Shown piece by piece: positions 24,357 through 31,447 of a DNA stretch of 64,000 nt. The first letter of the stretch is position 1; each line of letters begins with the position of its first letter. The DNA comes from CAIZQW01 sp942493055 (GTDB lineage: Bacteria > Verrucomicrobiota > Kiritimatiellia > RFP12 > UBA1067): positions 3,162,001-3,226,000 of the forward strand of contig OW818680.1 in the NCBI GenBank assembly GCA_942493055.1. Direction: 5' to 3'. Under the pieces are notes generated by a model. The model had not been told where the DNA came from, did no database searches, and was given only the letters and a program-made list of their open reading frames with translations. A program made the translations under genes and the position numbers.

Positions 24357-25600
24357 GTGATTGGATTGATATCTCCAGCGACCCAGCGCATGTCCGGCGT
24401 GAACGCGAACGGGCGCGCGATCTGAAGAAAAGCATCTGGTGGCAGCAGCAGTGCTTGCTCGGTGTCTGCCACTATTGCCATCAGAAGGTCCCGCCAGACG
24501 AGATCACCATGGATCATATCGTGCCTGTCTCCCGCGGGGGCGCCAGCACCAAGGGGAACGTCGTGCCCTGCTGCAAAGAGTGCAACAGCAAGAAGGCCTA
24601 TCTGACCTCCGCCGAGCAGATCCTCAACAGTTTGCAAGATGGAAACCCCGAGCTCTTCAACGAAGCGGATGATTCAGAGGGAGTTGATTTCAGCGAGCCC
24701 GAAGATGACTCCGGAGCATCCCCTTCTGATAAATTTCTCTTTATTGCCAATCCGCACGGCTTCTGCTCCGGGGTGGCGCGCGCCATTAACATGGCCGAAA
24801 AAGCGTTGCTCCCGAAAACCGACGGGGATGTCATCTATTGCCTGAATGAGATCGTTCACAACCAGCATGTTGTTTCCGGACTTTCGAAGCGCGGCATGAT
24901 CTTTGTGAAGCGCGTGGATGAGGTCCCCGAGGGTTCCCGCCTGCTCTTCTCCGCACATGGCGTCTCGCCGGTCGTGCGTGAACAGGCTGTTGCGCGACAC
25001 TTGCAGGTGATTGATGCAACCTGTCCCTTTGTCGCCAAGGTGCATGATGAGGTGCGCCGCTTTGCCTCCACGGGCATCAACATTGTCTGCATCGGCCATC
25101 GGAACCACGAAGAGGTGATCGGCGTGGTCGGGGAGGCGCCCGAGCGCGTCCGGGTTGTTGAAAGTGCCGACGAGGTCTTGACGCTTGATTTTCCGAAAGA
25201 CCGTCCGCTCGCGGTGGTCACGCAGACCACCTTGGGCGAAGCGCAGGTCGAGGCTGTGATGACGGCCTTACGCGCGCACTATACCCAGCTCGTCTGTCCG
25301 CCCCACGCGGACATCTGTTATGCGACCCGCGACCGCCAGCGTGCGGTCAAAGAGCTCGCACATCACTGTGACTGCGTGATTGTCCTGGGATCCGAGAACA
25401 GCTCCAATAGCCAACGCTTAGTGGAGACTGCGCAAGCAGGGGGGGCAGAGGCGGTTCTGATCAGCGACCTTTCCCAGCTCACCCAGCACGACTGGAGCCC
25501 CTATCATGCGCTCGGCGTGACCAGCGGAGCCTCCACGCCGGAAGATTTCCTGGAACAGGCCGTGCACCTGCTCTACCAAGAGGGGTTTTCGCGCATCTGA
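24353..25600 (+). CDS. ispH: HNH nuclease domain fused to IspH (4-hydroxy-3-methylbut-2-enyl diphosphate reductase)
   Basis: 415 aa in one uninterrupted frame. Residues about 35-85 form an HNH zinc-nuclease domain: C39-x2-C42, MDHIVPVSRGG (H55), N69, C74-x2-C77. An acidic linker (about 98-124) leads to a complete IspH of about 290 aa starting near residue 125: NPHGFCSGV (first Fe-S cysteine, C138), EIVHN, SAHGVS, DATCPFV (second cysteine), GHRNHEEV, TQTTL, ICYATRDRQ (third cysteine), SSNSQRL and GASTPE. IspH makes IPP and DMAPP in the last MEP-pathway step using a 4Fe-4S cluster. The nuclease role is unknown. The start overlaps the prmA stop by 4 bp; the next gene is convergent, 6 bp away. 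Confidence 0.92.
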   Translation: MSDWIDISSDPAHVRRERERARDLKKSIWWQQQCLLGVCHYCHQKVPPDEITMDHIVPVSRGGASTKGNVVPCCKECNSKKAYLTSAEQILNSLQDGNPELFNEADDSEGVDFSEPEDDSGASPSDKFLFIANPHGFCSGVARAINMAEKALLPKTDGDVIYCLNEIVHNQHVVSGLSKRGMIFVKRVDEVPEGSRLLFSAHGVSPVVREQAVARHLQVIDATCPFVAKVHDEVRRFASTGINIVCIGHRNHEEVIGVVGEAPERVRVVESADEVLTLDFPKDRPLAVVTQTTLGEAQVEAVMTALRAHYTQLVCPPHADICYATRDRQRAVKELAHHCDCVIVLGSENSSNSQRLVETAQAGGAEAVLISDLSQLTQHDWSPYHALGVTSGASTPEDFLEQAVHLLYQEGFSRI

Positions 25601-25606
25601 GCCAGC

Positions 25607-26461
25607 TTATAACTTCTGGACCAGATAGCCTTTTTTGCGAAGCGCCGCAAGAACGCCCTCCGATCCGCCGAGATGGCCTGCTCCCACGAGAATAAATTCG
25701 CTCTGAGGCGTCTTCAAATAGGCCTCAATCTTGGGCAACCACCGATTATTCCTGTCGGTGATCATTGTTTTGTAGAGGCCCGGCAGGCGCGACTTCAGGT
25801 CTTTGACCATCAGGGCATCGATCTTCTCGTCATCGCCTTTGCGCCAGGCAGCCACCAGCGTATCAAATGTCTCTTTGAGTTTCTTCAGATCCTCCATGGA
25901 ATAGCGGACGAAGTCATCCTCATGGCCATCCGCCATGGAGACGATGTAGTCCAGCTGCTCCTCGACCGTCTCCAGCCCCTCAATCCGCTTGCCCTCTTTT
26001 GTAGCCAGCTTGTGATAAAAAGCGTCGACCCCCTGCTGGTTCGCGCCCATCTTCATCAGTTCCAAAGAGGAGATCGTCACCATGAGCATGGCGGGCTTAA
26101 ACCGGTTGAGCGCCTCCACGGGAATATTATTCGAGCTGCAGTAGGCCTGGATCAGCCGATAGGATGCAGGGGAGAGATGCTTGTCGACGGTGGAGCCGTC
26201 CGCATACATCGTCCGCTTCACCACCTCCTGCTGCATGGCCGGGTCTTGAAGCTTGCCGATGTCCGTTTCAAAGACCGTCAGCGCAGCGGCTTTGAAAGCC
26301 TTATCAAATTCAGGCGGCAACGGGAAATCCGCTTCGCGCAACAGATGGCAGGTGGCGCCCACATAGAGCACCGAAGCGCCCTTGCTCACCTTCCAGACCG
26401 AAGATTCGGCGTTTGCAAAAAAGCCTGCCAGGGTGACCAGGCCTATCATCAGTGTCTTCAT
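25607..26461 (-). CDS. TraB/GumN family protein
   Basis: 284 aa from ATG 26461, chosen because AAGGAGAG lies 5-6 nt upstream and a signal peptide follows (MKTLMIGLVTLAGFFANAES). The TraB/GumN signature is visible: VWKVSKGASVLYVGATCHLLR near the start, ETDIGKL, a GxE-containing middle (GLETVEEQLDYI) and FILVGAGHLGGSEGVLAALRKKGY at the end. These proteins belong to the Tiki/TraB protease-like superfamily; some are metalloproteases and bacterial roles are poorly known. Exported, probably periplasmic. Confidence 0.88.
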   Translation of the reverse strand: MKTLMIGLVTLAGFFANAESSVWKVSKGASVLYVGATCHLLREADFPLPPEFDKAFKAAALTVFETDIGKLQDPAMQQEVVKRTMYADGSTVDKHLSPASYRLIQAYCSSNNIPVEALNRFKPAMLMVTISSLELMKMGANQQGVDAFYHKLATKEGKRIEGLETVEEQLDYIVSMADGHEDDFVRYSMEDLKKLKETFDTLVAAWRKGDDEKIDALMVKDLKSRLPGLYKTMITDRNNRWLPKIEAYLKTPQSEFILVGAGHLGGSEGVLAALRKKGYLVQKL

Positions 26462-26504
26462 TTTTCTCTCCTTGGCTGTAACTTCAACTTTCATTCTTGA
26501 ATAC

Positions 26505-26700
26505 TTTTCCGCAAAGATCGCTATTTGGGTGAAGGACGGCGTGCCTACGCATTCGGCGAATACGCCGACGGCACAGCTCGTCCTTCACCCAGAGTCGATG
26601 AGTGATACTCGGGTGCTTGCACGAGATAAGCCCCGGCTGTATTCAGCCACTTGCGGGGGCTTTCCGTGCAAGCACCTCTCATAGCGATCTTCGCGTAAAA
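26505..26700. repeat. Structured intergenic element with closing stem and two hairpin arms (element A)
   Basis: Outer stem AAGATCGCTAT (26514-26524) with ATAGCGATCTT (26681-26691), extended by CGC/GCG and TTTT/AAAA further out. Inside are two arms with perfect 12-bp stems: GGGTGAAGGACG (26527-26538) with CGTCCTTCACCC (26579-26590), and GGTGCTTGCACG (26612-26623) with CGTGCAAGCACC (26665-26676). Each arm has smaller nested stems (for example GGCTG/CAGCC). A three-way junction in DNA or RNA. It lies between pdxA and the TraB/GumN gene; no ORF. Confidence 0.8.
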
Positions 26701-26745
26701 CATTCTTTTTATTCGTGTGGTTCGTGTCACTCGATGCTAAAGAAG

Positions 26746-27753
26746 TTATTCCGCTTTCCTCGTCGCGGCCATTTGTGTTGCGAGCAGAACAGCATTTTTA
26801 AAACTCTCGGGCTTTGCGATGCCCTGCCAGGCGATGTTAAAGGCTGTGCCGTGATCCGGGGAGGTGCGGATGATGGGGAGCCCCAGGGTGATATTCACGC
26901 CGGAATCAAAGGCCACCATCTTAAAGGGGATCAGCCCCTGGTCATGATACATGGCCACGACCGCATCATAGCGGGTCAGAAAAGCAGTATCCGGGACCAG
27001 CGGTCCTGAAACATGGAGTCCCTCTTTTCGTGCGCGTTCGATGGCCGGCAGGATCACGCGCGCCTCTTCATCGCCAAAGAGACCGTTTTCGCCGGCATGG
27101 GGATTAAAGGCCAGCACGCCGATGCGCGGCTGGGTCATGCCGCGTTTCACGCAGCCGTCATGCGTCAGCCGGATTACGCGTTCAACGCGTTCGATTGTGA
27201 GCAGCGAAGAGACCTTGGCGAGCGGCTCATGGATGGTCACCAGGCTGACCATGGGAAAGGCTGGCTTCGCCGGATCGACAGACGCCACAAAGGCCATGCA
27301 CGGGTCTGAGGAGCTTTTTACCAGATGCGCCAGCAATTCCGTATGTCCGGGAAAGGTGACGCCGGCTAAATGCATAGCCTCTTTGTTGATGGGGGCTGTC
27401 ACCAGCGCAGCGGCTTTTTTGTCAATGACGTCCTGCGTGGCGCGTTCGATACAGGCCAGCGCCTGTCTGCCGCAAGCCTCCTGGACGAGACCCGGCGCAA
27501 TCGTCTTTGCCTCAGGAAAAGGGATGTTCACCCATTCATGTCCATGAAGCAGGTTGCCTGCGGTGCTGCCTTTGGAGAAAAAAGAGATGCGTGTCGCTTC
27601 CGCGACACGCATCGCTATTGTCTCATTCCCGTACACAACGAGCTGACATTGAGCCGCCAGTTGTTCATCGGCCAGCAAACGTAAAACCAATTCCGGCCCG
27701 ACTCCAGCAGGGTCGCCGAGCGTCACTGCAAGCCGTGGCCGGAATGTTTGCAC
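26746..27753 (-). CDS. pdxA: 4-hydroxythreonine-4-phosphate dehydrogenase
   Basis: 335 aa. PdxA motifs: AVTLGDPAGVGPELVLRLL at the N-terminus, VTAPINKEAMHLAGVTFPGHTELLA, LNPHAGE-like AFNPHAGENGLFGDEE and MYHDQGLIPFKMVAFDSGVNITLGLPIIRTSPDHGTA. The metal-binding histidines lie in GHTE, HDQG and the final HGTA region. It oxidises 4-phosphohydroxy-L-threonine in pyridoxal phosphate synthesis. The gene is preceded by the CBM48 protein gene by 4 bp, so they may form an operon. Confidence 0.96.
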   Translation of the reverse strand: MQTFRPRLAVTLGDPAGVGPELVLRLLADEQLAAQCQLVVYGNETIAMRVAEATRISFFSKGSTAGNLLHGHEWVNIPFPEAKTIAPGLVQEACGRQALACIERATQDVIDKKAAALVTAPINKEAMHLAGVTFPGHTELLAHLVKSSSDPCMAFVASVDPAKPAFPMVSLVTIHEPLAKVSSLLTIERVERVIRLTHDGCVKRGMTQPRIGVLAFNPHAGENGLFGDEEARVILPAIERARKEGLHVSGPLVPDTAFLTRYDAVVAMYHDQGLIPFKMVAFDSGVNITLGLPIIRTSPDHGTAFNIAWQGIAKPESFKNAVLLATQMAATRKAE

Positions 27754-27757
27754 GTTG

Positions 27758-28135
27758 TTATTCCACGTTCTTCACGCTGTTCAGGGTGCCATGATCATTA
27801 TGGACCCAGTCGGTGCATTCCGGGTCGGCGCACCAGATACCGTCGATCACGAACTTATACTGATGAGCACCTGGTTCGAGGTTCAGCGTTGCAACGAAGA
27901 GGCCGTCGCCCTTCTTGTCAAGCAACTGCTTCGCGGTCGGATCCCAATCATTGAAGGACCCTGCGATGAAGACCTTGCTGCCCGCTTGTGCACGTACACT
28001 GAAGGTGACGCGCTGTGTCTTAGCCTTCTCCTCTTTCACAACCGCTTTTTTAACTTCTGCTTTCGGAACGACCGATGCCTTGACAACTTTAGGCGCTGCC
28101 GCCTTTTTTGCCACTGGTTTAACTATTTTTTTCAT
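27758..28135 (-). CDS. Isoamylase early-set (CBM48) domain protein
   Basis: 125 aa from ATG 28135 (AGAAGGAG 7 nt upstream). The N-terminal 40 residues are Lys/Ala/Val-rich (KKIVKPVAKKAAAPKVVK) and probably unstructured or nucleic-acid-sticky. The rest is a carbohydrate-binding module 48: VTFSVRAQAGSKVFIAGSFNDWDPTAKQL ... GAHQYKFVIDGIWCADPEC. Such modules bind glycogen-like alpha-glucan; free-standing ones are common in the PVC group but not characterised. No enzyme domain is attached. Followed closely by pdxA. Confidence 0.85.
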   Translation of the reverse strand: MKKIVKPVAKKAAAPKVVKASVVPKAEVKKAVVKEEKAKTQRVTFSVRAQAGSKVFIAGSFNDWDPTAKQLLDKKGDGLFVATLNLEPGAHQYKFVIDGIWCADPECTDWVHNDHGTLNSVKNVE

Positions 28136-28525
28136 AAACAACTCCTTCTCTTCCTTAAAAGGCACTCTATACTAGGCTATTCCGCCCAAGAATGTCAAGC
28201 TGGAACGCCCTGGCAATGCAACTTTGCAACTTTGTAAGTCATTTTAGCAAGGACGCATCCTGTAATTTCATCGGACTGTTGGAATATGGGCATGATGAAA
28301 TCGCGGGATTGGGCGCTACGGGGCTTATAGGCGCCCAGGCTTACGACGAGCCGTACGAAAAGAGTTACTCCCTCGCTTATTCCCGCGGGGCGGGCAGGGG
28401 GCTGACCTATAGAACAGGCTTCTCACCTCATGAACCCAATTGAGCTCATTCCAATTCCTTCCCTCCGTTTAATCCGGTGATAAAGAACTGCCAGCAAAAA
28501 CGTTTTCGTTATGTCGCATAACTTG
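28136..28525. other. Intergenic region upstream of the CBM48 gene
   Basis: About 390 bp. Contains short repeats (TGCAACTTTGCAACTTTG) but no convincing gene. An 83-codon plus-strand frame has no Shine-Dalgarno and no recognisable product, so I do not call it. Confidence 0.5.
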
Positions 28526-30523
28526 TTAATGATGGCCACGCTTGATCAGAAGGGACAGAACCGCGATGTCCGGCGGATTCACACCCGGGATGCGCGCAGC
28601 CTCTCCTAAATTCTCCGGCTTGATCTTGGACAGCTTTTCACGGCATTCATAACGAAGCGAGGGTATCTTCCAATAATCAAGCCATCCCGGGATCTTCACC
28701 GATTCTTGCCCTTTGGCGCGATTGGCCGCTCTCTCTTCCTGAGCAATATAGCCCGCATATTTCACGCGCAGTTCGATCTGGTCGATAACGTCACCCACCT
28801 CCGCCAAGGCTACGGTGGACAGGCTGGAATGGTGGAATGGTGGAATGGTGGAATGGTGAGTGTTCTCGTGCTCGCACTGCGGTTCTTCCCCAGTATTCCA
28901 AGATTCCAGCATTCCATTATTCCCTATCTGTACATCCGCATAGCGGTTTCCGGGACGGGAAAGGATGGAAAAGAGCGTCTGGCCCAGGACACGGACGCTA
29001 TTCAGCCGCGCCAGTTCCTCTGTAATCTGCTGCTCGAACTGGCGCGTCTGGTCGCGGCAGGCTTGCGGGGAAACGCCTAAATAGTCGGCAGCCGCTAAGA
29101 GACGGTACCGCGCATTGTCCTGCCGCAGGATCATGCGACGCTCAGCACGCGAGGTAAACATCCGATACGGTTCGTTCGTCCCTTTGATCACCAAGTCGTC
29201 GATCATCACGCCGATATAGGCGTCCTGGCGGCTTAAGATCAAAGGTTCGCGCCCCTGTACCTGCAAGGCCGCATTCGCACCTGCCATGAATCCTTGAGCC
29301 GCAGCCTCTTCATAACCCGTCGTGCCGTTCACCTGCCCAGCAAAGAAGAGCCCCTTGATGCGCTTGCTCTCTAACGTGTGTCTCAATTCTCGCGCATCAA
29401 CTGCATCGTATTCAATCGCATACGCATACGCTGCAAATATAGCCGCTTCGAGTCCGGGGACACTCCGGACCAGCTTCTCCTGAACGGAACGAGGAAGGCT
29501 GTTGGAGAGACCGTTCGGATAGATCCAGTCCGTCTGCCGCCCTTCGGGTTCCAAGAAGACATGATGACGCGTCGCCCCCGAGAACTTGACGACCTTATCC
29601 TCGATGGACGGACAATAACGAACACCCGTGCCCTCGATGAGACCGCCATACAGCGCGCTTGAACCGAGATTAGACCGGATGATCTCGTGTGTTTGTTCCG
29701 TGGTATGCGTCAGCCAGCAGGGTATTTGGTCTGCCCCAGGGGGCCAGGGCCGCAAAATGTTCCACGTGGAACATTCTCTATTTTGTTCCACGTGGAACAT
29801 TTTAGTCTGAAGGGAGAAGAAAGGAGGGGGTTCATCGCCTGGCTGAAGGGTTGTTTTACCCCAGTCGATGCTTTTGGCCAATAAGCGAGGGGGGGTTCCG
29901 GTCTTCAGGCGGAACATCTCAAATCCTGCCGTACGGAGCGCCAAAGCCAACCTGGACGCCGCTGGACGCCCATCCCCGCCCCCCTCCTCGACCTCGTTCC
30001 CGACAAAGATCTTTCCTGCCAGTGCGGTGCCGGTCGTTAAAACAACCTTCTTTGAGGTTAATCCACCTGTTCGCTTGGCAGTAACGCCATAACAGATAGA
30101 GTCACTCACCAGCAGCTCGACGCACTCATCTTCCAAAATATCCAGATTAGGCATGCTTTGGAGCACCTGCTGCATGCGTTTGGCGTAGACCTCCTTGTCG
30201 CATTGCGTGCGCGTCGCCTGGACAGCGGGTCCCCGGCTCACGTTGAGCATCTTGGACTGGATACCGCACAGATCCGCATTCACCCCCATCTCTCCGCCTA
30301 AGGCATCAAGCTCGTGCACAAGATGCGATTTAGCGAGCCCGCCAATCGATGGATTGCACGGCATCTTCGCGATCGCGTCCAGCTTGCTCGTCAGCAAGAG
30401 GGTCCTGCACCCCATACGTGCACTGACAAGCGCGGCTTCGCAGCCCGCATGGCCTCCACCCACCACAATCACATCAAACTCTTGAACTGCTTCTTTCACG
30501 TCTCTGCGATCCCTTTCTTGCAA
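28526..30523 (-). CDS. mnmG: tRNA uridine-5-carboxymethylaminomethyl(34) synthesis enzyme MnmG, with two extra inserts
   Basis: 665 aa, longer than the usual 620-630. FAD motif VIVVGGGHAGCEAALVSARMG, NPSIGGLAKSHLVHE, LKTGTPPRL, YCPSIEDKVVKFSGATRHHVFLEPEG and GTTGYEEAAAQG are all present. With MnmE it modifies the wobble uridine of several tRNAs using FAD and methylene-THF. Two segments do not belong to the family: about residues 240-262 (MFHVEQNRECSTWNILRPW), whose DNA carries two parS-like palindromes, and about residues 535-575 (NGMLESWNTGEEPQC ... HHSTIPPFHHSSL), whose DNA carries a GGAAT-octad repeat element. Both inserts keep the frame. A short hairpin (GCAACC CGCAA GGTTGT) lies just upstream of the start. 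Confidence 0.95.
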   Translation of the reverse strand: MQERDRRDVKEAVQEFDVIVVGGGHAGCEAALVSARMGCRTLLLTSKLDAIAKMPCNPSIGGLAKSHLVHELDALGGEMGVNADLCGIQSKMLNVSRGPAVQATRTQCDKEVYAKRMQQVLQSMPNLDILEDECVELLVSDSICYGVTAKRTGGLTSKKVVLTTGTALAGKIFVGNEVEEGGGDGRPAASRLALALRTAGFEMFRLKTGTPPRLLAKSIDWGKTTLQPGDEPPPFFSLQTKMFHVEQNRECSTWNILRPWPPGADQIPCWLTHTTEQTHEIIRSNLGSSALYGGLIEGTGVRYCPSIEDKVVKFSGATRHHVFLEPEGRQTDWIYPNGLSNSLPRSVQEKLVRSVPGLEAAIFAAYAYAIEYDAVDARELRHTLESKRIKGLFFAGQVNGTTGYEEAAAQGFMAGANAALQVQGREPLILSRQDAYIGVMIDDLVIKGTNEPYRMFTSRAERRMILRQDNARYRLLAAADYLGVSPQACRDQTRQFEQQITEELARLNSVRVLGQTLFSILSRPGNRYADVQIGNNGMLESWNTGEEPQCEHENTHHSTIPPFHHSSLSTVALAEVGDVIDQIELRVKYAGYIAQEERAANRAKGQESVKIPGWLDYWKIPSLRYECREKLSKIKPENLGEAARIPGVNPPDIAVLSLLIKRGHH
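28797..28923. repeat. GGAAT-octad inverted-array element inserted in mnmG
   Basis: Four tandem 8-bp units GGAATGGT (28826-28857), about 35 bp of other sequence, then an inverted array of octads ending ATTCC (GTATTCCA AGATTCCA GCATTCCA TTATTCC, about 28893-28923). The left flank CCGCCAAGGCTACGGTGGA resembles a separate repeat at about 30807-30831. The same octad architecture occurs at 58069-58242. The element is translated as part of MnmG. Confidence 0.75.
29758..29773. promoter_or_regulatory. parS-like palindrome 1 in mnmG
   Basis: TGTTCCACGTGGAACA, a perfect 16-bp palindrome differing at two symmetric positions from the common bacterial parS TGTTTCACGTGAAACA. ParB-family proteins bind such sites near oriC to organise chromosome segregation. 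It lies in the mnmG coding sequence. Confidence 0.7.
29784..29799. promoter_or_regulatory. parS-like palindrome 2 in mnmG
   Basis: A second exact copy of TGTTCCACGTGGAACA, 10 bp after the first. The pair is symmetric and lies about 6-8 kb from the dnaA-dnaN locus. No parA or parB gene is in the window. Confidence 0.7.
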
Positions 30524-30637
30524 CCCGCAAGGTTGTGCTTTTCAGCTTACGTTATTTCTCGCATGATGGCAAGGTTGAAGTATGGGGGGCCGGGGATAAC
30601 TTCAAACGAATTGCCTTATTGCGTTATTTTCTGGAAC

Positions 30638-30733
30638 TCAGCGGCTCACCGAGACGGTTCGCCCTACATCCTTCGGATCAGATAGTTGCCCCGTGCGAAG
30701 CAGGTAGGGCGAACCGTCTCGGTGAGCCGCTGA
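30638..30733. repeat. Long perfect inverted repeat (30-bp arms)
   Basis: Left arm 30638-30667 begins TCAGCGGCTCACCGAGACGG; right arm 30704-30733 is its exact reverse complement; the spacer is 36 bp. A 30-bp perfect stem would form a very stable hairpin or cruciform. No coding gene and no obvious target-site duplication. Confidence 0.85.
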
Positions 30734-31040
30734 TTCTCTATCGTTTGTTCCCGCATGGCGGGCGGCGGGCTTGCCTATAACTTGATTTGTTTTAACCACA
30801 ACCAGCCTACGCCAAGGCCTACGGCGGTCAAGAAAAACACAAAGAGCTCGAAGATCAACTTCTGAATGCTTTGGTTTAGCTTTCAGGGACACTTCTCTTT
30901 TCTCTGAGTTCTCTGCGTTCCTTGCGGTAAATATTTCTCACTTCGTTTCATTCGTTTAATTCGTTGATAAAAAGTTACCAGTCCGTTTATTCCCTCATGG
31001 TGCGCGCGTGCACCGCTTTCAGGTCTGTGCAGTGAGAAAA

Positions 31041-31080
31041 GCGGTGTCGCGCGGAATACCGCTTGCCACCGCACTCCAAA
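31041..31080. repeat. 40-bp dispersed repeat, copy 1
   Basis: Starts GCGGTGTCGCGCGGAATACC. It matches 47275-47314 with 3 differences in 40. It contains the imperfect palindrome GCGGT..ACCGC. Non-coding at both sites. Confidence 0.7.
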
Positions 31081-31189
31081 AAATACTCGTCTAACTTCAT
31101 TTGCTTTACTGATAAATAAACGATAAATAAGGCTATAACGCCATAAGGCAATAACGCAATTCTTGCTCACCTCCCGGAGAGCATATTTC

Positions 31190-31369
31190 AATTATTTGTG
31201 TTTTTATTGACAACCATCTTTCTGGTGTTTTAAACGGTTGAAACGACATTAAAAATATTCACATTTTAGGTGTAACATGCTTATTTATAAATACTTACGA
31301 ATCGATAATAATTTATTGATTTATTCTGTCAAAATAATTGAATGAACAGTTATCAACTAGTTATGAACA
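31190..31369. other. AT-rich region with DnaA-box-like sites, candidate origin part
   Basis: Strongly AT-rich to about 31340, followed by TTATCAACT (31350-31358) and TTATGAACA (31361-31369), both close to the DnaA box TTATNCACA. Next to mnmE/mnmG, a classical oriC neighbourhood. The DUE and function are inferred. Confidence 0.4.
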
Positions 31370-31385
31370 GGCTGGGGGAGGTAGG

Positions 31386-31412
31386 AAAAACCCCTATTTT
31401 AAAGGGGTTTTT
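31386..31412 (-). terminator. Terminator of mnmE
   Basis: On the minus strand AAACCCC-TTTAAAATA-GGGGTTTTT, a GC stem with a T run, about 35 bp past the mnmE stop. On the plus strand it also ends in T residues, so it may act both ways. Confidence 0.65.
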
Positions 31413-31447
31413 AAGTTGTCAAGTTGAAATAGCAAAAAAAATATCGC

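Larger units (their letters stand above)
30524..31447. other. Intergenic region between mnmE and mnmG
   Basis: About 920 bp without a gene. From left to right: hairpin near mnmG, a 96-bp long hairpin, a palindromic repeat (CCTACGCCAAGGCCTACGGCGG, about 30807), a 40-bp dispersed repeat, a strongly AT-rich stretch with DnaA-box-like sites, and the mnmE terminator. Small ORFs at both ends overlap the palindromes and are not called. Confidence 0.6.

Noticed and set aside
28192..28443. 83-codon ORF upstream of the CBM48 gene
   Set aside because: No Shine-Dalgarno, no domain, and the sequence is built from short repeats.
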